Source: Tanypteryx hageni | Lineage: Eukaryota > Arthropoda > Insecta > Odonata > Petaluridae | Length of the DNA: 64,000 bases | Direction: 5' to 3' | Assembly (NCBI GenBank): GCA_028673005.1 | Contig: CM054116.1 | Span: 18,981,840 to 19,045,839, forward strand | Part shown: piece after piece, positions 54,588 through 64,000 of the stretch | How positions within the stretch are numbered: the first letter of the stretch is position 1 | How the letters are laid out: every line of letters begins with the position of its first letter | Notes under the pieces: generated by a model | What the model saw: only the letters and a program-made list of their open reading frames with translations | What the model was told of the DNA's origin: nothing | The model's database searches: none | Position numbers and translations under genes: made by a program

Positions 54588-56704
54588 ATATATTTATTCA
54601 TTTATTCATAGTCTAATAGTTTGTTTCATTTCTTTTTCATGGCCGAGCAGTGGAGAATTTATACAAATATAAACAAAAGGATTGTTTGACTTGTCATTGT
54701 TAATCTGAAATTATTTCTCCTGATTAAATAAATGCATATCTAACATTCTTTGTTTTCTTATTTATTTAATGCATATATACCAGTAATAAATGTAAGGAAG
54801 CCGATAAATGACGAAAAAGTTTTTTAAAAAATCAATAAAAAGGGGGGAGGAGGGGGCTACGCTCACTGCACTAGTAACAGCGCCATCTATCGGTTTCCTG
54901 TGGAACTATTTCGATTCTAACCTTCAAACTATTGGCAGCGCTTCCTATGAGGGTTACTGGGAACTTAAAGGAAGAAGCAAACGAAATTTTCCTTGTTTCC
55001 CACCCCTGCTGAGACGTAGCCCGCGTCAAAAAGACGCGCATCTCAAATTTGACGCGCGAACATTTGCGCTGCGTTTATTGGAAAGAATATACAAAAATAC
55101 CATAGGAAAGCTTATTTTATTCTTAATAAGGTTTGATTTTTTAATATTTTTAGAAAGAAAATGTAAAATTTTACTATCCGTAAAAACCAGATACGCAACC
55201 AACTTTCGCGAAAGTAGTCATATATAATAATTCATAAACGAATAACTACTAGACAAAATCTTTCCAAATTCAAATCAGTGATGAACTAAGATATAATAGA
55301 GGCAATTCAATAATTTTCTAAGCTCTATGTTAATGACAATGGTTTTAATTGGGTTACAACTTTAAAGAGAAACTCGACATTGGGGAAAAATGATAGAGGA
55401 ATTCTGAAAACACTGTTGTAAAGAGAGACACAAAGAAAATATTTTGTAGCAATCAGATTTCGTTTTAACGTTTTTGTTTTATTAATTGTAATCAACACAC
55501 AGTGCCGTATATGTTGCTTTCTGGGCGCTTTGCGATGTTGCCAAATGTCTCCTTTCTCTCCCTCACCGGTAGGCGGTCTCTAACCTTCGTCAGGGCCCGC
55601 ACAAAAAACCCCTGATCTCCTCTTAAGTTTCGTCCTCACTGATTTCGTCGCTGCTGAAATCCTCATCGAGGTTGATAATTAAGGGTTCCGCGATACGGGT
55701 CTTGGTCAATAACAATAGCGGTTTCATGATCTTTCGCATTTAAAATTCTCCTAAAATACTCTTCAAAGTGTCGGAATAATAGTCACCATCTTTATTGTAT
55801 CCCTCGATCATGAGAATACAGTCATTCTCAGGCTGGAGTAAACCATCTTCACCCCCTATATGCAAAATAATTATTCTTTTTCCGGCACCGGAGGGAGTAA
55901 TAAGGCCACATTTCCAGGAATTGGCCTCTTGAATTACACCTCGATCAAAGTCAATATCATTATTACTTTCATTCACATTTTCCTGCCAACCATATGATAG
56001 TGTGTGATTTGCTCCACAAAATGTTTCGTCCAAATACATAATTTTCCATCCTCTTTGACGAGCTGACTTTGTTTCCCGAATAAATTTTTTGCACTTTCGT
56101 CCAGGATTCGGCGACTTTCAAGGCATACAGGCTTCCTGTTGTATTTTTTAAAGCGAAAGCCAACCATCTTCATCCACCGTAACAAAGTAGATTCACTTTC
56201 GTGTGGAAAATCTGATTTCAGTTCGATTAGAATATTAGACACTATAGGATATTCTTTTCTTAAGTAAAAACTATGCACTTTTCTTCGTAGCACTCCTTGA
56301 AACATTTCGTCTAATACAATTCGCGCTCTACCGCTGCTTTTTTTGGGAGAACTTCCCGAAGGACGCACATTCTCCTTGCACCCATTACTTACATTTCCTA
56401 CAGTCCTTTCACTAACATTACAACAAATTGCAGTATTTTTAACAACTTGATTAGGATCAAATTTAATCTTTGACCATTTGAAATAATGTTCTAGCACTTT
56501 GAATGACATTTTTCTCATGTCCACGTAATTTTTGTTAATCGTAAAAGGCTCACTTTCTAAATTATTTTCTTGATCACTCGAGAAAAGACCTATATGAGTC
56601 ATTAGCAACCTCCAATATGAGAATAAACTCGAACCATAGCCTTCCAATTTTGGATAAAGCCATAAATCAATTGCAAAAATATACAACGCTTTCTGGGGAG
56701 TAAT
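54491..56704 (-). mobile_element. Module X, minus copy (Tc1/IS630-type element)
   Basis: Reverse-complement copy of 59044-61323, carrying the same transposase fragment, a (GT)n(AT)n tract (54553-54590) and a ~200 bp CAGCGCCATCTATCGG-containing 3' part. It lacks 145 bp present in the plus copy (equivalent to 59083-59227) and so has lost the transposase start codon, but keeps about 75 bp at the end joined to hAT B that the plus copy lacks. True transposon ends were not found. Confidence 0.85.
55623..56590 (-). pseudogene. DDE transposase (Tc1/IS630 type), minus copy, start lost
   Basis: Begins in mid-protein at GLFSSDQENNLESEP. Same sequence and same frameshift before YLDETFCGANHTLSYGWQ as the plus copy. 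Differs by few residues (for example GDYYSD against GDYHSD and LGEF against LGGF). Confidence 0.85.
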
Positions 56705-59039
56705 TTGAAGCAGATTTTGGTATTATTCATATTTTTTAAACTGACTGTGCAATGTTCAGTCATGGGTTGGACATGTCCTTCGCACCACGGTCACGATCAA
56801 GTGGCGAACAGCAGCTCGGACCTGTCTCGCGTTCGGCGGGGTTATTCTGTTTCCCAGTGTCACGTGATACGACAATGTAACAATGCCTTTAATCTGATGT
56901 TGCGTTTATTCCTCGTTGTTACATTGTCATATCGTGCGACACGGGAAAACGAGAATAACCCCGCAGTCCATCTCCAGACTGCAGAGGGTAAAGGTGAGAA
57001 GTGTGAACGTGAAAATTGTGAAAGTGCAATGCCTAAATTATCAAGTTCGAAAGCTTATTTAATACGTCAGTGGTTACAAGAGTTCCCGTACTTCACAACG
57101 GATGGAAAACTATCTTCTGTCAAGCATGCAACAAGGAGGTAAGTACATTATAATGCTGGCTTGCAACGAATTATTGGCCGTCAATTGCTTGTCATCTTTG
57201 AGGCAAAAACCATCCACATCTTTTGTTTATACGAGCCATTTTATGGTAACTATAGAAGTGGTTATTCAAAATGTCCAGCAATCCAGCTGCGGACCTTCGT
57301 AGCTGTAAAGTAAATTTTATATTTTTGTCCCATTTCCATATTTATTAGATTATTTCCGTATTTTTAAGGTTAATTATTTCTTCATAATTTTTCTTTGTAG
57401 GTTTCAAGTGATAAAAAATCCCACCTAACTCAGCACATCCAAGGAGTGCTACATAAGGCAAATGTTGAACGCTAATCTAAGATGAAACAAATGCTTTTAA
57501 CAAAAACTTCTGAGGGATCCAGCAAGAAGAATCAGTTTTATGCAGATTTGTGTCACGCAATTGTGGCAGCCAACATTCCATTCAGAACACTGGAAAATCC
57601 AACATTCAAGGAGTTCCTAGAACGATACTGCCATCAGTCGGTACCTTCCGAGTCAACGCTACGCAAGAATTACGTGCAACCCACGTACGATGACGCAATG
57701 CGCAGGATACGGGAGGACATTGGAGATTCACATATTTGGATATCGGTCGATGAAACCACTGATGCTCTTGGCAGATACATGTCCAACTTGGTTGTTGGGA
57801 AATTGGACCCAGATGCGCCATCCAGAGCCTACCTCATCTGCACGAAGCAACTTGCCAAAACAAACCAGGAAACAATAGCACACTTCGTGAACAACGGACT
57901 GAAAGTGCTGTATCCCAAAAATCTAGACGAAGAGAAAGTGCTGCTCCTATACACAGACGCTGCATCGTACATGGTTGCTGCCATGCAGTTGCTCAAGTTG
58001 TTCTATCCCTCCCTTGTGCATGTGACATGCCTTGCCCATGGTTTGAACCGCGTAGCAGAGCAAATAAGACTGGAATTCCCCAAGGTGAACAAATTGATCT
58101 CCACCGTGAAGAAGGTCTTCGTCAAGGCACCAACAAGAATACAGGCTTTTCGAGAAAAACTGCCCGATGTCCCTCTGACACCTGAGCCTGTGCTCACCCG
58201 CTGGGGCACATGGCTGAAAGCAGCTGAATATTACAGCGAGCATATCCTTCATGTCAAGGAAGTTGTGACAAATCTAGCCGAGGATGCTGCCTGCGTCACT
58301 TCGGCAAAAATGTTGCTAGATGATCCCTCCATTCCCAAGGATTTGGCGTATATTAGATCCCACTATACATCCCTTGTGCAGATTATTGCTGAATTAGAGG
58401 GCTCAGGAAAACCCATCTACGAAAAAACTGCTATGCTGAATGAAGTGAAACAAAAAATAAAGGAAGCTCCAGGTGAAGTGGGGGAAAAAGTAAAAGCAAA
58501 ACTAGAAAAGTTGCTACAAAAGAACTCAGGACTGCAGAGCCTATGTACAGCAGCAGATATACTGGCAGGAAAATCCAGTGAAGTTGAGTGCAAAATTCCA
58601 TTTCAACATGTGCCCAAGTTGAATTTCGCCCCCGTCACGTCAGTTGATGTCGAACGTTCTTTTTCTGCTTACAAAATGATATTAACTGACAAACGCCATA
58701 GTTTTGTGGTAGAAAACTTAGAAAAGGTGCTTGTTATTTATTGTGAGGCCAATTACGGGAAATTTGTGAAATAAACACAAAGAGGTGACAAATTCATTAT
58801 GGGAATTTCGAATGAAACACGTTGTCAAACACTCTGCGTAGTACTTAAATGTATACTTGAATAGTGTTTTCAGTCAGTATTACTATATGTAATGTAGATA
58901 GTATTTTCTCGGTAACGCATGGGATATTAACCATAAGAATAAGTTTCAATGCATAGCAGTAAAATATTTTTGTTCTTTGAAAACACAAATCAATAAAGTT
59001 TCATTGACGGGCAATTTTTGCGTGCGTGCATGTTTCAGT
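56705..59039 (+). mobile_element. hAT copy B, truncated at both ends
   Basis: Corresponds to 51979-54309 of copy A. The 5' TIR and subterminal repeats (about 237 bp) and the 3' TIR (about 180 bp) are missing. The left junction AATTTGAAGCAGATTTTGG is the same as in copy C; the right junction at TGTTTCAGT joins module X directly. Could not be mobilised in this state. Confidence 0.92.
57029..58774 (+). pseudogene. hAT transposase B
   Basis: Exons 57029-57138 and 57401-58774. Shares the 1-bp frameshift of copy A and has in addition a stop codon TAA at 57473-57475 (CGC TAA TCT where A has CGC AAA TCT). Downstream of that the frame is open with the same catalytic landmarks; changes relative to A include MSNLV, LKVLYPKNLDEEK and KLNFAPV. 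Confidence 0.92.
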
Positions 59040-59043
59040 TTTC

Positions 59044-61230
59044 AGTTTATTCTCTCATTGGAGGTTGCTAATGACTCATATAATGAGTAATAAAGAAGGT
59101 ACTTGTATTGTTTTCTTAGTTCATTTAGTGTCTCATCTCAGTCCAGTTGGTGCCTCGTGTTTTCGCTATGCCTCGAAGAAAGCGACTATCTTTACAAGGA
59201 ATAGAAAACATTAGCAGTAACAAATACGGTCTTTTCTCGAGTGATCAAGAAAATAATTTAGAAAGTGAGCCTTTTACGATTAACAAAAATTACGTGGACA
59301 TGAGAAAAATGTCATTCAAAGTGCTAGAACATTATTTCAAATGGTCAAAGATTAAATTTGATCCTAATCAAGTTGTTAAAAATACTGCAATGTGTTGTAA
59401 TGTTAGTGAAAGGACTGTAGGAAATGTAAGTAATGGGTGCAAGGAGAATGTGCGTCCTTCGGGAAGTTCTCCCAAAAAAAGCAGCGGTAGAGCGCGAATT
59501 GTATTAGACGAAATGTTTCAAGGAGTTCTACGAAGAAAAGTGCATAGTTTTTACTTAAGAAAAGAATATCCTATAGTGTCTAATATTCTAATCGAACTGA
59601 AATCAGATTTTCCACACGAAAGTGAATCTACTTTGTTACGGTGGATGAAGATGGTTGGCTTTCGCTTTAAAAAATACAACAGGAAGCCTGTATGCCTTGA
59701 AAGTCGCCGAATCCTGGACGAACGTGCAAAAAATTTATTCGGGAAACAAAGTCAGCTCGTCAAAGAGGATGGAAAATTATGTATTTGGACGAAACATTTT
59801 GTGGAGCAAATCACACACTATCATATGGTTGGCAGGAAAATGTGAATGAAAGTAATAATGATATTGACTTTGATCGAGGTGTAATTCAAGAGGCCAATTC
59901 CTGGAAATGTGGCCTTATTACTCCCTCCGGTGCCGGAAAAAGAATAATTATTTTGCATATAGGGGGTGAAGATGGTTTTCTCCAGCCTGAGAATGACTGT
60001 ATTCTCATGATCGAGGGATACAATAAAGATGGTGACTATCATTCCGACACTTTGAAGAGTATTTTAGGAGGATTTTAAATGCGAAAGATCATGAAACCGC
60101 TATTGTTATTGACCAAGACCCGTATCGCGGAACCCTTAATTATCAACCTCGATGAGGATTCCAGCAGCGACGAAATCAGTGAGGACGAAACTTAAGAGGA
60201 GATCAGGGGTTTTTTGTGCGGGCCCTGACGAAGGTTAGAGACCGCCTACCGGTGAGGGAGAGAAAGGAGACATTTGGCAACATCGCAAAGCGCCCAGAAA
60301 GCAACATATACGGCACTGTGTGTTGATTACAATTAATAAAACAAAAACGTTAAAACGAAATCTGATTGCTACAAAATATTTTCTTTGTGTCTCTCTTTAC
60401 AACAGTGTTTTCAGAATTCCTCTATCATTTTTCCCCAATGTCGAGTTTCTCTTTAAAGTTGTAACCCAATTAAAACCATTGTCATTAACATAGAGCTTAG
60501 AAAATTATTGAATTGCCTCTATTATATCTTAGTTCATCACTGATTTGAATTTGGAAAGATTTTGTCTAGTAGTTATTCGTTTATGAATTATTATATATGA
60601 CTACTTTCGCGAAAGTTGGTTGCGTATCTGGTTTTTACGGATAGTAAAATTTTACATTTTCTTTCTAAAAATATTAAAAAATCAAACCTTATTAAGAATA
60701 AAATAAGCTTTCCTATGGTATTTTTGTATATTCTTTCCAATAATTGCAGCGCAAATGTTCGCGCGTCAAATTTGAGATGCGCGTCTTTTTGACGCGGGCG
60801 ACGTCTCAGCAGGGGTGGGAAACACAAGGAAAATTTCGTTTGCTTCTTCCTTTAAGTTCCCAGTAACCCTCATAGGAAGCGCTGCCAATAGTTTGAAGGT
60901 TAGAATCGAAATAGTTCCACAGGAAACCGATAGATGGCGCTGTTACTAGTGCAGTGAGCGTAGCCCCCTCCTCCCCCCTTTTTATTGATTTTTTAAAAAA
61001 CTTTTTCGTCATTTATCGGCTTCCTTACATTTATTACTGGTATATATGCATTAAATAAATAAGAAAACAAAGAATGTTAGATATGCATTTATTTAATCAG
61101 GAGAAATAATTACAGATTAACAATGACAAGTCAAACAATCCTTTTGTTTATATTTGTATAAATTCTCCACTGCTCGGCCATGAAAAAGAAATGAAACAAA
61201 CTATTAGACTATGAATAAATGAATAAATAT

Positions 61231-61263
<33 letters not shown>

Positions 61264-61323
61264 TTATGGGTATGTTTTTTATGTACAAAATGAAAACAAT
61301 TATATTACGACGAATTCCTTATC
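59044..61323 (+). mobile_element. Module X, plus copy (Tc1/IS630-type element)
   Basis: Contains upstream sequence from AGTTTATTCTCTCATTGG, the transposase gene, a 3' region with CAGCGCCATCTATCGG complement and the (AT)n(AC)n tract at 61228-61263. Ends at GAATTCCTTATCAC next to the hAT C terminus. The same left sequence recurs at 63914-64000. Confidence 0.85.
59168..60195 (+). pseudogene. DDE transposase (Tc1/IS630 type), frameshifted and internally deleted
   Basis: ATG at 59168 opens MPRRKRLSLQGIENISS. The N-terminal part carries HTH features (NTAMCCNVSERTVGNVSNGC) and, after SGRARIVLDEMFQ, the block HSFYLRKEYPIVSNILIEL plus STLLRWMKMVGFRFKKYNRK. After a frameshift near 59775, YLDETFCGANHTLSYGW carries the first catalytic Asp, followed by LITPSGAGKRIIILHIGGED. 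The known continuation with the second Asp and the Glu is absent: the frame hits a stop at 60076-60078 and continues only with an acidic C-terminus (NLDEDSSSDEISEDET) to 60195. A shifted frame, AIVIDQDPYRG (about 60100-60130), may be the remains of the second-Asp motif. Inactive. Confidence 0.85.
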
Positions 61324-61325
61324 AC

Positions 61326-63839
61326 TAGACCGCGGATTTTTAGGTTCTAAAAATTAAGTTTTAGGCGACTAAAATAGGCTCTTTAAGTGCCTTAATTAGG
61401 CTTTATAAAACGTAAAATAGGCTCTAAAAACTACTTCCAAAAACTATGTCCAGTAAAACACAACATCATTTCTGTCAACTATCAACTTTAATTCACGAAA
61501 AAAGACTGAAACATGCACGCACGCAAAAATTGCCCGTCAATGAAACTTTATTGATTTGTGTTTTCAAAGAACAAAAATATTTTACTACTATGCATTGAAA
61601 CTTTTTCTTATGGTTAATATCCCATGCGTTACCGAGAAAATACTATCTACATTACATATAGTAATACTGACTGAAAACACTATTCAAGTATACATTTAAG
61701 TACTACGCAGAGTGTTTGACAACGTGTTTCATTCGAAATTCCCATAATGAATTTGTCACCTCTTTGTGTTTATTTCACAAATTTCCCGTAATTGGCCTCA
61801 CAATAAATAACAAGCACCTTTTCTAAGTTTTCTACCACAAAACTATGGCGTGTGTCAGTTAATATCATTTTGTAAGCAGAAACAGAACGTTCGACATCAA
61901 CTGACGTGACGGGGGCGAACTTCAACTTGGGCACATGTTGAAATGGAATTTTGCACTCAACTTCACTGGATTTTCCTGCCAGTATATCTGCTGCTGTACA
62001 TAGGCTCTGCAGTCCTGAGTTCTTTTGTAGCAACTTTTCTAGTTTTGCTTTTACTTTTTCCCCCACTTCACCTGGAGCTTCCTTTATTTTTTGTTTCACT
62101 TCATTCAGCATAGCAGTTTTTTCGTAGATGGGTTTTCCTGAGCCCTCTAATTCAGCAATAATCTGCACAAGGGATGTATAGTGGGATCTAATATACGCCA
62201 AATCCTTGGGAATGGAGGGATCATCTAGCAACATTTTTGCCGAAGTGACGCAGGCAGCATCCTCGGCTAGATTTGTCACAACTTCCTTGACATGAAGGAT
62301 ATGCTCGCTGTAATATTCAGCTGCTTTCAGCCATGTGCCCCAGCGGGTGAGCACAGGCTCAGGTGTCAGAGGGACATCGGGCAGTTTTTCTCGAAAAGCC
62401 TGTATTCTTGTTGGTGCCTTGACGAAGACCTTCTTCACGGTGGAGATCAATTTGTTCACCTTGGGGAATTCCAGTCTTATTTGCTCTGCTACGCGGTTCA
62501 AACCATGGGCAAGGCATGTCACATGCACAAGGGAGGGATAGAACAACTTGAGCAACTGCATGGCAGCAACCATGTACGATGCAGCGTCTGTGTATAGGAG
62601 CAGCACTTTCTCTTCGTCTAGATTTTTGGGATACAGCACTTTCAGTCCGTTGTTCACGAAGTGTGCTATTGTTTCCTGGTTTGTTTTGGCAAGTTGCTTC
62701 GTGCAGATGAGGTAGGCTCTGGATGGCGCATCTGGGTCCAATTTCCCAACAACCAAGTTGGACATGTATCTGCCAAGAGCATCAGTGGTTTCATCGACCG
62801 ATATCCAAATATGTGAATCTCCAATGTCCTCCCGTATCCTGCGCATTGCGTCTTCGTCTGTGGGTTGCACGTAATTCTTGCGTAGCGTTGACTCGGAAGG
62901 TACCGACTGATGGCAGTATCGTTCTAGGAACTCCTTGAATGTTGGATTTTCCAGTGTTCTGAATGGAATGTTGGCTGCCACAATTGCGTGACACAAATCT
63001 GCATAAAACTGATTCTTCTTGCTGGATCCCTCAGAAGTTTTTGTTAAAAGCATTTGTTTCATCTTAGATTTGCGTTCAACATTTGCCTTATGTAGCACTC
63101 CTTGGATGTGCTGAGTTAGGTGGGATTTTTTATCACTTGAAACCTACAAAGAAAAATTATGAAGAAATAATTAACCTTAAAAATACGGAAATAATCTAAT
63201 AAATATGGAAATGGGACAAAAATATAAAATTTACTTTACAGCTACGAAGGTCCGCAGCTGGATTGCTGGACATTTTGAATAACCACTTCTATAGTTACCA
63301 TAAAATGGCTCGTATAAACAAAAGATGTGGATGGTTTTTGCCTCAAAGATGACAAGCAATTGACGGCCAATAATTCGTTGCAAGCCAGCATTATAATGTA
63401 CTTACCTCCTTGTTGCATGCTTGACAGAAGATAGTTTTCCATCCGTTGTGAAGTACGGGAACTCTTGTAACCACTGACGTATTAAATAAGCTTTCGAACT
63501 TGATAATTTAGGCATTGCACTTTCACAATTTTCACGTTCACACTTCTCACCTTTACCCTCTGCAGTCTGGAGATGGACTGCGGGGTTATTCTCGTTTTCC
63601 CGTGTCGCACGATATGACAATGTAACAACGAGGAATAAACGCAACATCAGATTAAAGGCATTGATACATTGTCGTATCACGTGACACTGGGAAACAGAAT
63701 AACCCCGCCGAACGCGAGACAGGTCCGAGCTGCTGTTCGCCACTTGATCGTGACCGTGGTGCGAAGGACATGTCCAACCCATGACTGAACATTGCACAGT
63801 CAGTTTAAAAAATATGAATAATACCAAAATCTGCTTCAA
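61326..63839 (-). mobile_element. hAT copy C, 5'-truncated
   Basis: The 3' TIR is intact at 61326 (TAGACCGCGGATTTTTAGGT on the plus strand), with CTTATCAC outside it. The 5' end stops at the same point as copy B and joins AATTTG. Lacks the 5' TIR, so immobile. Nearly identical to A and B in sequence. Confidence 0.92.
61770..63515 (-). pseudogene. hAT transposase C
   Basis: Exons 63406-63515 and 61770-63143. Same frameshift as A and B in exon 1. Exon 2 is open. Distinct changes are DEDAMRR, ERSVSAYK (Phe to Val in the C-terminal dimerisation motif next to the catalytic Glu) and DTRHS. Confidence 0.92.
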
Positions 63840-64000
63840 ATTACTCCCCAGAAAGCGTTGTATATTTTTGCAATTGATTTATGGCTTTATCCAACATTGG
63901 AAGGCTATGGTTCGAGTTTATTCTCTCATTGGAGGTTGCTAATGACTCATATAATGAGTAATAAAGAAGGTACTTGTATTGTTTTCTTAGTTCATTTAGT
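63840..64000 (+). mobile_element. Start of a further module X copy, cut by the window edge
   Basis: Positions 63840-63915 match the end of the minus copy at 56625-56704 in reverse; 63914-64000 match 59044-59137. Contains the 5' leader only. The array therefore continues to the right. Confidence 0.85.

Larger units (their letters stand above)
51979..63839. repeat. Large inverted repeat, 4.7 kb arms around hAT B
   Basis: The left arm 51979-56704 (hAT A body plus X minus) is the reverse complement of the right arm 59044-63839 (X plus and hAT C), apart from indels of 145 and about 75 bp. The spacer 56705-59039 is hAT B. A palindrome this large is either a real duplication-inversion or an assembly error. 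Confidence 0.9.

Noticed and set aside
54808..55227. 139-codon frame in module X, repeated in the opposite orientation at 60591-61012
   Set aside because: In the second copy the frame is broken by indels, and the sequence includes CAGCGCCATCTATCGG-type repeat DNA. It looks non-coding.
1..64000. CRISPR array, bacterial operon or phage content
   Set aside because: No spaced direct repeats of CRISPR type, no ribosome-binding-site-led gene clusters; introns and eukaryotic transposons exclude a bacterial source.

Overview
The window is eukaryotic, AT-rich and densely packed with decayed transposable elements, with almost no compact genes. The mix of element types (several hAT lineages, Tigger/pogo, piggyBac, a Tc1/IS630-type DDE element, a Penelope-like retroelement, a LINE, a solo LTR, tRNA-derived SINEs), the small exons with GT-AG introns and dispersed GACAGACAGA tracts all suggest a large-genome arthropod, probably an insect. 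This is inference from composition and families; nothing in the window fixes the species.

Layout. 1-2.5 kb: end of a candidate plus-strand host gene (exons 167-198 and 2357-2459, matching phase), with a tRNA-derived SINE in its intron. 1-6.6 kb: an interspersed repeat whose 3' end looks Helitron-like (hairpin plus CTAG), including three head-to-tail units of about 780 bp at 4012-6639; the third is split by a 285 bp solo LTR with a GTAT target duplication. 6.7-7.9 kb: Tigger-like non-autonomous element. 9485-11905: ZBED-like hAT with perfect 8 bp target duplication. 14.7-19 kb: KIAA1586-like hAT pseudogene interrupted by a ZMYM/DUF4371-like hAT (15135-17687) with perfect TIRs and target duplication. 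19.8-21 kb: Penelope-like reverse transcriptase remnant. 21.1-21.9 kb: Tigger deletion derivative. 23.3-24.6 kb: GC-rich tandem and dispersed repeats. 25.8-28.6 kb: P-element-like ORF, LINE tails, hAT remnant. 28.4-31.2 kb and 48.7-51.7 kb: two copies of one segmental duplication. 31.4-32.0 kb: piggyBac remnant with a hAT MITE inside.

The most interesting host locus is a minus-strand gene (38600 down to 33851). It has six short coding exons whose phases all agree and encodes a predicted 125-residue single-pass membrane protein. A consensus RFX X-box lies 60 bp upstream of its ATG, suggesting a ciliary gene. One of its introns holds an 1812 bp hAT (35517-37328). The adjacent exons 3 and 4, with their flanking introns, look like a tandem exon duplication.

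The right-hand 12 kb (51742-64000) is an unusual array of two alternating modules, a spliced hAT transposase gene (copies A, B, C) and a Tc1/IS630-type element (X), arranged A(+) X(-) B(+) X(+) C(-) X(+). It therefore forms a large inverted repeat around copy B. All hAT copies share one 1-bp frameshift and both readable X copies share another, so the array grew by duplication and inversion of dead copies, not by independent transposition. Unless it is an assembly artefact, it is a recent structural rearrangement.

Stretches where nothing was recognised are listed as features.
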